In this document: positions 18,098 to 26,912 of the stretch, piece after piece
Layout: each line of letters begins with the position of its first letter
Position numbering within the stretch: the first letter of the stretch is position 1
From: Lyngbya confervoides BDU141951
Lineage (GTDB): Bacteria > Cyanobacteriota > Cyanobacteriia > Thermosynechococcales > Thermosynechococcaceae
Length of the DNA: 64,000 bases
Assembly (NCBI RefSeq): GCF_000817775.3
Contig: NZ_JTHE03000079.1
Span: forward strand, 151,805-215,804
Reading direction: 5' to 3'
Translations under genes and position numbers: made by a program
Notes under the pieces: generated by a model
Seen by the model: only the letters and a program-made list of their open reading frames with translations
Database searches by the model: none
What the model was told of the DNA's origin: nothing

Positions 18098-19393
18098 CTA
18101 GCGATAGCGGGCGCTTTGAATATCGATCAACCGCGCCTCAGGACGCTGGAAGCGGTCCAGCTGAGCCTCAAAGAAAGATCGGTTGGCCCGCAGATGCTCA
18201 GGGTTCGGGTCGTCCAGGGGATAGAGCAGTGCGGTGCGGAGCGCCTGGATGACCGCCGAGGTAACGCAGTACATCGACCGCTGAAAACTAATCCCGAGCT
18301 GGACCAGCATGTCGTCCTCACCCCGACAGTGCTGTTGATAGTAGTCCACCAGGTAGGGGGGGAGAAAATGCAGCATGTCTTGCATCAGTTGAGTGGGGGG
18401 GATTCCAGCGGTGCCCACCGGAAAAACATCGGCATAGAGAATGCCGTAGTGGAAGTCCTGCTGCTGCGCGGGCACCTGCTTGACCTGAGCATTGTAGGAT
18501 TTTGTGCCGCGGAAGGGAGCCGTGCGGTAAAAGATGGCCTCCACGTAGGGCAGCGCGGCCTCGTAGAGCCACATAAACCCTTTGGATTTAGGAATCAGCT
18601 CGTAGCATTCCCCGCGAATGTGGACCTGATGGTAAATGGGCCGACCGGCGATCGCAAAGATGCCATTCACCAGGAAGGTCATGGCCTCAGGCACCGTGGT
18701 CATCTTCCCTTCATCGTAGAGATCAGACATCTCTAGAAACACCGGTGCCATGACCTCCCAAAATAGACCCAGGTTGGCATAGTAGGACATTTGGCGACAC
18801 TGCTCTAAAAACATGTCCGGAAAGAGGCGATAGAGTCCGAGCATGGCCGGATTGCCTCGAAAGTAAGCGCGAATCGCACGGTCCGCATTGGCCCGATATT
18901 CCTCACTATCGAGAAAGGCATCAAATTTACCTAAGCCCATATCTGGCCCATGCCAGAGCATGGACCGCATACAGGCTTCGGCAAACTCCATGTTGATGCG
19001 ATCATGCCAGAGATGATGCAAGATTTTGGGCATTTTGCGGGTTTCTCCAGTGGCGATAAAGGCCCGCAGTTCGGGATGAGCATCGGCCTCCCCCCGCCAA
19101 ATTCGTAGATCCGCCCCGTCTCCGGCATAGTGATTGGGCCGATCCAGGTAGGAGTCGGGCAGAAAATATTTAAAGAAGGGGAACGGGTTCAGGAACACCT
19201 GCTCTGCAATGTAGAGCAGATCTCGCCAGTAAAAATCCATCGGCACAGCATAGGCCTTGTAAATGCCGATGATCTGCATCAGATTTTCAGGGGAATCCGG
19301 CAGCATGGCTCCCCCAGCTTCCAGGCGGTGAATCACCTCGGCAAACTTATGGGTGGAGGGCGGTAGTCCGTTGGTGGGTGGGGCTTGAACCAT
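18098..19393 (-). CDS. cupA: CO2 hydration protein CupA (ChpY type)
   Basis: A 431-residue protein of the CO2 hydration family found only with NDH-1 CO2-uptake complexes. The family core is clear (KILHHLWHDRINMEFAEACM, MLWHGPDMGLGKFD, FRGTKSYNAQ). With NdhF3 and NdhD3 directly upstream and the fasciclin protein downstream, it is CupA of the low-CO2-inducible, high-affinity NDH-1MS complex rather than the constitutive CupB. It is thought to convert CO2 to bicarbonate at the thylakoid's cytosolic face, coupled to proton pumping. I chose the ATG at 19393 (MVQAPP); an upstream start six codons earlier is possible. It starts 58 bases after ndhD3. Confidence 0.9.
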   Translation of the reverse strand: MVQAPPTNGLPPSTHKFAEVIHRLEAGGAMLPDSPENLMQIIGIYKAYAVPMDFYWRDLLYIAEQVFLNPFPFFKYFLPDSYLDRPNHYAGDGADLRIWRGEADAHPELRAFIATGETRKMPKILHHLWHDRINMEFAEACMRSMLWHGPDMGLGKFDAFLDSEEYRANADRAIRAYFRGNPAMLGLYRLFPDMFLEQCRQMSYYANLGLFWEVMAPVFLEMSDLYDEGKMTTVPEAMTFLVNGIFAIAGRPIYHQVHIRGECYELIPKSKGFMWLYEAALPYVEAIFYRTAPFRGTKSYNAQVKQVPAQQQDFHYGILYADVFPVGTAGIPPTQLMQDMLHFLPPYLVDYYQQHCRGEDDMLVQLGISFQRSMYCVTSAVIQALRTALLYPLDDPNPEHLRANRSFFEAQLDRFQRPEARLIDIQSARYR

Positions 19394-19451
19394 AGTGTTG
19401 ATTTCAAACAAGAGTGGCAGAGGAGAAGGAGGGGCAAACTAAACGGCGGGT

Positions 19452-20960
19452 CTATCCCTGGGGGAGGGTGGGAGCGGTGGAAGAAAGGGCCGCGGCCATG
19501 GGCGCAGACCTGATTTGGGCCACGATGGCTGCAGAGGTGCTTTCACTCCACTGGGTCAGCCACAGGGGCTGTAGACCTAAAAACAAAATCGAGGCCATCA
19601 GGAGCAAGGAGGGGGCCTGTTCTGCGAAGGTCACCTTGGGGTAGTAAGCGGCGTGGCTATCTAGGCGCCCGAAGCAGGTGCGGTTAATCAAAATCACAAA
19701 GTAAACCGCCGTCAGGCCAGAGGAAATGATACAAAGGAGGGTTGGAATCGGGAAGCGGGCAAAGCTTCCCTGAAATACCAGATATTCCGCGATAAAGCCC
19801 ACCAGTCCTGGAATTCCGGCGCTGGCCATTCCAGCCAGCACTAGCAGGGCGCTGGTCAGCGGCAAACCGCGAATCGGATTCATCAGGCCGTTGAGACGAT
19901 TGAGATCGCGGGTGCCCACCTTGGCTTCCACAATGCCCAACAGGTGAAATAGCAAAGCGAGGATCAGCCCGTGACTGACCATCTGGGTGATGGCTCCGGT
20001 CAGACTCAAGGTATTGCCAGCGGCGGCGGCTACAAGAATGTATCCCATATGGCCAATGGAACTGTAGGCCACCATGCGCTTAACATCGCTTTGAGCGATG
20101 GCACTCATGGCCCCATAGATGACGCTCACCGTGCCAATAATGGCTAGACCCGGGGCCACCAAATTCCAGGTGTCTGGAAACAGCTCCAGGCCAAAGCGGA
20201 TCAGACCGTAGGTCCCTAGCTTTGCCAGTACCCCCCCCAATAAAATGGCCACAGGGGGCGAGGCTTCCACGTAAACATCCGGCTGCCAGGTGTGCAGCGG
20301 CACCAGCGGCGTTTTAATCCCAAAGCCCAAGAGCAAAATAGTGAGCAAGATTAGCTGTAGTCCTTGGGGAATGGTGGTGGTATCCAGACTGCTGTAGTCG
20401 AAGCTGCTGCCCTCTCCGAGCCAGGTGAGTCCCAAAAACCCCATCAGAATCAAAATTCCAGACAGGGCAGTGTAGAGTAAAAACTTGGTGGCCGCGTAGC
20501 CCTTGCGCTCTCCGCCCCAAATGGACACCAGCAGGTAGAACGGAATCAACTCGAGTTCGTAGAACAGGAAAAAGAGCAGCAGATTCTGCGCTAGCAGCGA
20601 GCCTGAAACGCCAATATTGACCAGAAAAATGAGGCTGTAGTACAGTCTGGGACGATCCAGCTGAGCAGGACTGCTGAAAATAGCAATCCAGGTAAGGCTA
20701 CTGCTGAGCGCTAGCAAGGGCATCGATAGACCATCGACGGCGAGGGCATAGTTCAGGCCCAGATTGGGCAACCAGGGCAAGAATTCGCCCATCTGAAGCT
20801 GGGCTTGGCCGGTCTGAAACAGACTGAGGGCATAAACAGTCCACAGCACTACCAGACTGGCAATGCCCTTAGCCAGGGACTGAACCTGGGACTCTTGGGG
20901 CCAGAGGGCAAGGATGATGGCCCCGAGGAGCGGAATGAGAAGAAAGGTACTGAGTATCAT
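19452..20960 (-). CDS. ndhD3: NADH dehydrogenase-like subunit NdhD3
   Basis: A 502-residue antiporter-like membrane subunit of the NuoM/NdhD family with about 14 TM segments. Conserved stretches include LPWLPNLGLNYALAVDGLSM, FYELELIPFYLLVS with the key Glu, and AYSSIGHMGYI. Its position between ndhF3 and cupA identifies the D3 isoform of NDH-1MS. It forms part of the distal proton-pumping arm where CupA attaches. It lies 45 bases after ndhF3 and 58 before cupA, so the four genes form one operon. Confidence 0.92.
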   Translation of the reverse strand: MILSTFLLIPLLGAIILALWPQESQVQSLAKGIASLVVLWTVYALSLFQTGQAQLQMGEFLPWLPNLGLNYALAVDGLSMPLLALSSSLTWIAIFSSPAQLDRPRLYYSLIFLVNIGVSGSLLAQNLLLFFLFYELELIPFYLLVSIWGGERKGYAATKFLLYTALSGILILMGFLGLTWLGEGSSFDYSSLDTTTIPQGLQLILLTILLLGFGIKTPLVPLHTWQPDVYVEASPPVAILLGGVLAKLGTYGLIRFGLELFPDTWNLVAPGLAIIGTVSVIYGAMSAIAQSDVKRMVAYSSIGHMGYILVAAAAGNTLSLTGAITQMVSHGLILALLFHLLGIVEAKVGTRDLNRLNGLMNPIRGLPLTSALLVLAGMASAGIPGLVGFIAEYLVFQGSFARFPIPTLLCIISSGLTAVYFVILINRTCFGRLDSHAAYYPKVTFAEQAPSLLLMASILFLGLQPLWLTQWSESTSAAIVAQIRSAPMAAALSSTAPTLPQG

Positions 20961-21005
20961 CGAGTTGGGCCTATCGTCAGGTTGATCAGCAGAAAAAACA
21001 GGGGA

Positions 21006-22856
21006 TTAGGACAGGATTGGATAGGTGACCAGAAGCATCAAGAGCGATAGCCCAATCAGAATGGTGAGAATATAAAACTGCCCAAATCCGGTGTTGTTGT
21101 ATCGGAGCGCCTGGCCACTAAGCAGCGTGGTGAATCCGACTCCATTCACCAGGCCATCTACAAAGTAGCGATCGCACCAATCAATCAGACGCGATGCCTG
21201 CTGAACGACCCAGATGATGGTGCCGCGGTAAATTTGGGCGGTGTATAGATCCTGGGCAAAGAAATCTTGCAGGGCGGGCCAGAATAGCCGAACCGGCTGT
21301 TGCGCCCAGTGGCGGCCGTAGATCACCCCGGCCAGTCCCCCCCCCATCAGGCAGGACCAGATCAAGAGCAACGCAAAGGGGCTGGTGACCACAGAGAGGG
21401 CCGGGACAATCGCCGCTCGGTGCAGCAGGAACGGCAGATGCAGCACGACGCCGCCGAGCACAGTCATGGGGAGAACCATGGGCCAGAGCACCTCTGGCGA
21501 GCGCACCGTCATCGGTCCGGGTTGACCGAGAAACACGCGGAAGAAGACGCGCATCAAACTGAAGGCTGTTAAGCTGTTGACCCCCAGCACAACGCCCACC
21601 AGGATGGGATGGCGCATCCAGAGGCTATCCATCAAGGTCAGCAGGCTCCAGAATCCTCCTAGAGGCGGCAATCCCACCAAGCCGGCCCCGCCCACCAGAA
21701 AACACAGGCCGGAAATCGGTCTGCGGGACCAGAGTCCCCCCATTTGGGTCAAGTCCTGGGTGATATTGCTCCAGATTAACGTTCCGGTACTCATCACCAG
21801 AAGCGCCATGGAGAGGGTATAGGTGAGCATCAGCACTAGGGCTGCTTGACTGTTGCCGCTGCCAATGGCGATGAACACGAGGCCCATGTAGGCGCTCACA
21901 CTATAGGAGAGCGTTCGCTTTAGATCAATTTGGGCGATGGCGATGAGCGTCGCGCCAATCGCAGTGATGGCCCCAACCCCAATCACCGCTGCCGAAGCGA
22001 TGGGAGAGAGGGCAATGACAGGCTGGACCTTAATCAGGACCCAGGCGCCTGTGCCCACAACCACAGCATTTCGCAGAATGCTGGCCGGTAGCGGTCCTTC
22101 CATCGCTTCATCAAGCCACAGATGCAGCGGAAACTGGGCGCACTTACCCAAGGGACCGGCCATGAGCGCGAGACCTACCAGCGTGAGTGTGTGTGGCGCA
22201 ACCTCGGCTTGGGCCGCCCATTCGGCTAGCTCCCCATAATGCCAGGTGCCCGCTAAGGGCCACAGAGCCACCACCGCCATCAGCAAAATCAAGTCTCCGA
22301 CTCGCTTGGTGAGAAAGGCATCTCGGGCGCCGGTCACCACAAGCGATTGATTAAACCAAATTCCAATCAGTAGATAGGTCCCCAGGGTAAGAATCTCCAG
22401 GATGACGTAGCTAAAAAAGAGGGAGTTGCACAGGGCCAGGGCGCACATACCCGATTCAAACAGACTCAGGGAGGCAAAGAATCTCGCCCAGCCCCAGTCC
22501 GTTTCCAAATAGCCCACTGCATAGAGCTGTGCCAGGATATTGAGCCCGGTGATCACGGCAATTGCCCCAATGCTCTGACTGGAATATTCCAGGGGAAGCA
22601 GGAGCTGGAGATCGGCCACTTGCAACCAGGTAAAGGACACCTGCTGCGCGGGCTGGCCCCAAATGGCGCCTAGCGCTAACAGACTGTGGGTAAAGCCCAA
22701 ACTGGCCACGAGCAAATTTAAGTAGCCTGCTGGACGCGGTCCAGTGCGTCTAAAACAGGCTGGGGACCATAGGACCGATGCAATTCCGCCGAAAAGAGTA
22801 TAAAGGGGAATCCACAGCACAGTGTGAAGACTAACCTGAAAAATCGCCTGATCCAT
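21006..22856 (-). CDS. ndhF3: NADH dehydrogenase-like subunit NdhF3
   Basis: A 616-residue NuoL/NdhF-type membrane subunit with about 16 hydrophobic segments. Conserved regions include the proton-channel Lys part (GKCAQFPLHLWLDEAMEGP) and LKRTLSYSVSAYMGL. It is the distal subunit of the inducible CO2-uptake complex NDH-1MS and the first gene of ndhF3-ndhD3-cupA-cupS. The start at 22856 lacks a clear Shine-Dalgarno. The long upstream region carries an NdhR/CcmR-like site and a further element shared with the cmp/flv region, which fits repression at high CO2 and induction at low CO2. Confidence 0.92.
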   Translation of the reverse strand: MDQAIFQVSLHTVLWIPLYTLFGGIASVLWSPACFRRTGPRPAGYLNLLVASLGFTHSLLALGAIWGQPAQQVSFTWLQVADLQLLLPLEYSSQSIGAIAVITGLNILAQLYAVGYLETDWGWARFFASLSLFESGMCALALCNSLFFSYVILEILTLGTYLLIGIWFNQSLVVTGARDAFLTKRVGDLILLMAVVALWPLAGTWHYGELAEWAAQAEVAPHTLTLVGLALMAGPLGKCAQFPLHLWLDEAMEGPLPASILRNAVVVGTGAWVLIKVQPVIALSPIASAAVIGVGAITAIGATLIAIAQIDLKRTLSYSVSAYMGLVFIAIGSGNSQAALVLMLTYTLSMALLVMSTGTLIWSNITQDLTQMGGLWSRRPISGLCFLVGGAGLVGLPPLGGFWSLLTLMDSLWMRHPILVGVVLGVNSLTAFSLMRVFFRVFLGQPGPMTVRSPEVLWPMVLPMTVLGGVVLHLPFLLHRAAIVPALSVVTSPFALLLIWSCLMGGGLAGVIYGRHWAQQPVRLFWPALQDFFAQDLYTAQIYRGTIIWVVQQASRLIDWCDRYFVDGLVNGVGFTTLLSGQALRYNNTGFGQFYILTILIGLSLLMLLVTYPILS

Positions 22857-23160
22857 AGTGATTCGCAGAGGAGGGAAACAGCGCTTGAGTTGTCTTTAGC
22901 ATGGAACGGCCCCAGGATGATCGCCTCGCCTTAAGATTGACGATGAAATCTCCAGCCGCAAAGAGGGTAAACGCCCAAGCCTTTCAACCATATCGAAATT
23001 AATTCCGGCGTTGAATACAACAGAATCTATGGTTACCATATATTTTTATCTAGTCTTGCCGAGAAAACGCGCCCTGACTAAGCGACAAAAGCCTTATGGT
23101 GTAGGCCTTATCGGGATTAATACCGGGTTCTGTGCGGTCGACCCGAGATCTAAACTTAAG

Positions 23161-23182
23161 TCAATGATATTTGTTTATTAAT
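23161..23182. promoter_or_regulatory. NdhR/CcmR-like operator
   Basis: TCAATG, ten bases, then ATTAAT. From memory the reported NdhR recognition sequence is TCAATG-N10-ATCAAT, so 11 of 12 defined bases match. NdhR (CcmR) is the LysR-type repressor of the ndhF3 operon under carbon-replete conditions. It lies about 305 bases upstream of the ndhF3 start, far for a simple repressor unless the transcript start is also far upstream. Confidence 0.5.
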
Positions 23183-23197
23183 AGATTTAAGTCTATT
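23183..23197 (+). repeat. 15-bp element shared with the cmpA/flv4 region, copy 1
   Basis: AGATTTAAGTCTATT. It differs at one base from the copy at 29474-29488 and has the same orientation and a similar distance (about 300 bases) from the start of the leftward operon. It partly overlaps the second of two TTAAGTC repeats. Confidence 0.5.
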
Positions 23198-23393
23198 TAT
23201 GAGCAGAATGACCGTGGGGTGGGGGTCGGGCCTGTGTCCTGGAATGGGGGCTAGACTACAAGCAGGGTGATCACCCCCAGACAGGGAGATCCACAGCTAA
23301 ACAAGATAAATACAGGAGATCCCCTGAATGTCGACCTCATTGAAGCTGAGTAAAGAAGCGAAGTAAAACAGATCTCTTCCGGGAGGCTACCGC

Positions 23394-23924
23394 ATGATTG
23401 TGAACGAAATTCAGCAACCACGTCCCTTTGACTTGGTGGGGAACCCAATTTTTATCGGCGGCCTGGGTTCAGGCTTTGAGGCAACCCTCAATTACCGGGT
23501 CCATGACGGACATGATGAACGCAGCGGCTTTTTTAACGTGGGGGGTGGAACCGGGGAGCATGGACAGTTCCAGATCTCGGTGGATGTGTCCGGGGCAAAT
23601 TTCCAGCTCGATCGCCTTTTCATCGAAATTTTTGAAGTTAGCGCCCAAGACGGATCCGAAATCAACAAGGTGATTGTGCCGGTGATTTATGGACCACGGA
23701 TTATCCAGGGGTATTTTGGCTATCGGCTGCATTCAGTGGTTCGCGGAGAGACGCTCTCGCAGATTGCCCGCACGAACTACGGCAATCCCAGCCGCTTTAA
23801 TGACATTGTGCGGGCTAACCCGATGATTCTGTCCGATCCTAATCTCATCTTTCCGGGCCAGGTTCTCAAAATTCCCATGGGCACCGGAGGCATGCCTAAG
23901 AGAAATCCCTCAAGCAGGGAGTAG
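23394..23924 (+). CDS. Gmad2 immunoglobulin-like domain plus LysM protein
   Basis: A 176-residue protein. Residues 1-105 resemble the Gmad2 immunoglobulin-like domain of spore-germination and cell-surface proteins (VNEIQQPRPFDLVGNPIFIGG). Residues 110-165 are a LysM motif (HSVVRGETLSQIARTNYG, then NLIFPGQVLKIP), which binds peptidoglycan or other N-acetylglucosamine polymers. There is no signal peptide, an oddity for a wall-binding protein; it could leave by another route or act on the inner side. GGGAGG precedes the start. It ends in a hairpin and faces cmpD. Confidence 0.8.
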   Translation: MIVNEIQQPRPFDLVGNPIFIGGLGSGFEATLNYRVHDGHDERSGFFNVGGGTGEHGQFQISVDVSGANFQLDRLFIEIFEVSAQDGSEINKVIVPVIYGPRIIQGYFGYRLHSVVRGETLSQIARTNYGNPSRFNDIVRANPMILSDPNLIFPGQVLKIPMGTGGMPKRNPSSRE

Positions 23925-23938
23925 ATCTGCTTGAGGGA
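23906..23938. terminator. 12-bp inverted repeat across the LysM stop codon
   Basis: TCCCTCAAGCAG and CTGCTTGAGGGA pair perfectly, and the TAG stop lies in the nine-base loop. No T-run follows on either strand. It sits between the convergent LysM and cmpD genes and may act as a bidirectional terminator or 3' stabiliser. Confidence 0.5.
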
Positions 23939-23968
23939 GGATGGAGATCTGTCTGGCCCTGGGGTGAC

Positions 23969-24841
23969 CTAATCTTCGTGGGCGAACCGATGATAGAGGA
24001 AATCCAGGGCGTAATTGCGCAGTTCGTAATACTGGGGATCTTCCATGATTTGCACGCGATCGCGGGGGCGCGGAAAGGGAATTTGCAGAATCTCACCAAT
24101 TGTCGCGGATGGCCCATTGGTCATCATGACGAGTCGATCGGCTAAGAAGAGTGCTTCGTCAATGTCGTGGGTAATCATCAAGACCGTGCAGCGGTGATCG
24201 TTCCAAATCTTGAGCAGTTCCTCCTGCAGTTCTTCCTTCGTGATCGCATCCAGGGCGCCAAAGGGCTCATCTAAAATCAGCACCTCTGGACGAATGGCCA
24301 AGGCGCGGGCAATGGAGACTCGTTGTTTCATTCCCCCGGACAGTTGATCGGGCTTTTTGTCAGCGGCCTCCGCTAAGCCCACCATGGCCAGATGGTCCCT
24401 AGTGAGGGCGCGCTTTTCTGCGGTCATTTTTTTCGGATAGGCCTTATCTACAGCCAAGTAGACATTTTCAAAGGCGGTGAGCCAGGGGAGCAGGGCATAG
24501 CCTTGAAAAACCACCATGCGATCGCGTCCAGGCTTTCGAATCAGATTCCCCTTCAGAAACGCCCCTCCCTGCGTGGGTTGGTTAAAGCCGGACACCATGT
24601 CTAAAAGGGTCGATTTCCCGCAGCCCGAATGGCCAATGACGCAGATAAATTCCCCTTCCGCCACATCCAGATTAATATCCGCAAGGACTGAAAACTCTCC
24701 CTTGGGCGTGGGATAGACCTTAGAGAGATTTTGAATAGAAAGAAACGGGATCGTTTCAAGGGTACTGGAGTTAAGGGCCATAGATCTTGAGATAACTTCT
24801 TCGTGAAGCTTTGAGGCAGTACTTCTGCGGTTGGTTGTCAT
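23969..24841 (-). CDS. cmpD: Bicarbonate ABC transporter ATP-binding protein CmpD
   Basis: A 290-residue ABC ATPase with Walker A GHSGCGKST, Q-loop FQGYALLPW, signature LSGGMKQR and Walker B VLILDEPFGALD. It is the short ATPase of the cmp/nrt-type importers, energising uptake with CmpC. The start is placed at MTTNRR where GGAG lies about nine bases upstream; other in-frame starts exist up- and downstream. It is the last gene of cmpABCD, 56 bases after cmpC. The same architecture occurs in nrtD; the cmp reading rests on CmpA and the neighbours. Confidence 0.85.
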   Translation of the reverse strand: MTTNRRSTASKLHEEVISRSMALNSSTLETIPFLSIQNLSKVYPTPKGEFSVLADINLDVAEGEFICVIGHSGCGKSTLLDMVSGFNQPTQGGAFLKGNLIRKPGRDRMVVFQGYALLPWLTAFENVYLAVDKAYPKKMTAEKRALTRDHLAMVGLAEAADKKPDQLSGGMKQRVSIARALAIRPEVLILDEPFGALDAITKEELQEELLKIWNDHRCTVLMITHDIDEALFLADRLVMMTNGPSATIGEILQIPFPRPRDRVQIMEDPQYYELRNYALDFLYHRFAHED

Positions 24842-24897
24842 GGGGATGCTCCAAGGATGGGTCAAGAACAAAAAATATGCCAGGAACCGCTGTCCTG

Positions 24898-26868
24898 CTA
24901 AGCTGCCAGAGAGGGCTGATCTAGGATCACATCAGCCATGGTGAAATCCTGTCGAATTTCTAGCTGATTGAGGTAGTCAATGGGATTGTCGGCATTAAAG
25001 CGACTGCCATCAAATAGCTCAATGGGGTGACGTTGATAGGAGGTATCTAAACCCAACTCTCGTGCAGCGGTACTAAACACGCTAAGGCGGCAAAGGCGTT
25101 CTAAAATTTCCACCCAGTTACGCGGGAAGGGCGTATCGCCCCAGCGGGCCAACTGCACGATGTGCCAAAGCTGTTCGGTGCGACTGGGTCGGCAGAAGCG
25201 ATCAAACAGATGATGCGAATCGTGAGTTTTAGCGTGATCTGCAGGATTGAGACGAATATAGGCAGCAGACATGCCGAGGTACTCTCGACCTGCGAGGATT
25301 TCACAAATCTCAGCTGTATGGCTGGGATCGGCACAATATTGTCCAGCTTGCAGCAATGCTTTCACCAGCGCAATGTGGGTATTGGGGTAGGCGTTGGCCC
25401 AGTCCTCTCTGACGCCCAGGACCTTTCCTGGATGGTTAGGCCAAACCTCTAAATCGCTGGCAATGACCCCCCCGATGCCTTCGAGTTCTGCCCGCAGATT
25501 CCAGGGGTCTCCCACGCAGAAACCATCGATGGTTCCCGCCTTGAGATCCACCAGCATTTGGGCCGGAGGAATGGTTTTTAGAACGACGTCTCGATCTGGA
25601 TCGATGCCGCCTGCAGCGAGCCAATAGCGTAGCAGCAGATTATGCATGGAGGATCGATGCACGATGCCAAATCGATGGGGGCGATCGCGGGTTTCCTTAA
25701 GATAGGCCCGAAAATCTGTGGAGGTTTGAATCCCTTGATCAATGAGGGTTTTACTGAGAGTGATGGCATTGCCATTGCGGGTCAGGGTGAGGGAGGTCAC
25801 CATGGGAGTGGAGGGCTTATCGCGGGCCCCGAGGGTGAGCCAGAGGGGCATTCCGGAGGGCATCTGAGCTGCATCGAGATACCCCCCTCGCATTCCGTCA
25901 GTAATGCCGCGCCAGCTGGTCTCACGCACCAGGTTAACTTCATCCAGGCCATGCTTTTGAAAGAACCCCTTTTCCTTGGCAATTGCTAAGGGGGCACAGG
26001 CCACCAAGGGAACATAGCCAATGTCCAGATTCACCTTTTCCAAGCCGTGACGTGCGATCGCTCCGAGGGGTCTAGCGCGCAGTTTCTTAATCCGCTTCTG
26101 CTGATTTAAAAAGTAGATCATTTCGCTGCGCAAGCTGTAGTAGCTGGGATGCTCGACCACCTCCATTCGCTTGCGAGGACGGGGAATATCGACCTCTAAG
26201 ATCTGCCCAATCTTGGACCCAGGACCGTTGGTGAGCATCACGATGCGATCGGACAGCAGCACAGCCTCATCCACATCGTGGGTCACCATGATAGAGGTGA
26301 CCTGGTATTCCTCACACATGCGCATCAGTTGCTCCTGCAAGTTCCCTCGAGTCAGGGCATCTAAGGCCCCAAAGGGTTCATCCAAAAGCAAAAGCTTGGG
26401 CCGAATAGCCAGGGCCCGCGCGATCGCAACGCGTTGCTTTTGTCCCCCCGAGAGCAAATCTGGGCGCTTGTCCGCATGGGCCTTAAGACCCACCATCTCA
26501 ATCTGCTGCTCGATCAGGGCGCGGCGATCCTCCTTAGACATTTTGTCCATGACGCGATTAACCGCCAGGGCAATGTTCTGTCTCACCGTTAACCAGGGCA
26601 GAAGCGAATAGTTCTGAAACACCACCATCTTATCCGGGCCAGGTCGAGAAATTCGCTGGCCCTCCAGGGTGACCACCCCCTCGGTGGGTAAATCCAACCC
26701 GGCCACCATGTTGAGAAGCGTGGATTTACCGCAACCAGAATGGCCAATCAGAGAGACAAATTCTCCCCGTTTGATGGTTAGATCAATGCCCTTAAGCGCC
26801 AAATATTCCCCCCCTCCGTCGAGTTGAAAGACCTTTTCCAGCTGGTCAACTGCCACTAAGACTGACAT
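24898..26868 (-). CDS. cmpC: Bicarbonate ABC transporter fused ATPase/solute-binding protein CmpC
   Basis: A 656-residue fusion. Residues 1-255 are an ABC ATPase (Walker A GHSGCGKST, signature LSGGQKQR, Walker B LLLLDEPFGALD). A linker leads to residues 280-656, a CmpA/NrtA-like solute-binding domain ([25 protein letters not shown]). Such a C-terminal domain on one ATPase is special to the cmp and nrt systems and is thought to be regulatory, sensing internal substrate. GGAGG precedes the ATG. It forms a heterodimeric ATPase with CmpD below the CmpB pore. Confidence 0.88.
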   Translation of the reverse strand: MSVLVAVDQLEKVFQLDGGGEYLALKGIDLTIKRGEFVSLIGHSGCGKSTLLNMVAGLDLPTEGVVTLEGQRISRPGPDKMVVFQNYSLLPWLTVRQNIALAVNRVMDKMSKEDRRALIEQQIEMVGLKAHADKRPDLLSGGQKQRVAIARALAIRPKLLLLDEPFGALDALTRGNLQEQLMRMCEEYQVTSIMVTHDVDEAVLLSDRIVMLTNGPGSKIGQILEVDIPRPRKRMEVVEHPSYYSLRSEMIYFLNQQKRIKKLRARPLGAIARHGLEKVNLDIGYVPLVACAPLAIAKEKGFFQKHGLDEVNLVRETSWRGITDGMRGGYLDAAQMPSGMPLWLTLGARDKPSTPMVTSLTLTRNGNAITLSKTLIDQGIQTSTDFRAYLKETRDRPHRFGIVHRSSMHNLLLRYWLAAGGIDPDRDVVLKTIPPAQMLVDLKAGTIDGFCVGDPWNLRAELEGIGGVIASDLEVWPNHPGKVLGVREDWANAYPNTHIALVKALLQAGQYCADPSHTAEICEILAGREYLGMSAAYIRLNPADHAKTHDSHHLFDRFCRPSRTEQLWHIVQLARWGDTPFPRNWVEILERLCRLSVFSTAARELGLDTSYQRHPIELFDGSRFNADNPIDYLNQLEIRQDFTMADVILDQPSLAA

Positions 26869-26912
26869 TCTATTGCCTCCAAAATACTGTGACGACTTCT
26901 CAATTGCGCTGG

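Larger units (their letters stand above)
22857..23393. promoter_or_regulatory. Control region between ndhF3 and the LysM gene
   Basis: About 540 bases with no gene, unusually long for this window. The part 23150-23200 is AT-rich and holds the NdhR-like site, two TTAAGTC repeats 31 bases apart and the 15-bp element AGATTTAAGTCTATT found almost unchanged upstream of cmpA/flv4. It should drive the leftward CO2-uptake operon and probably the rightward LysM gene. Confidence 0.55.
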
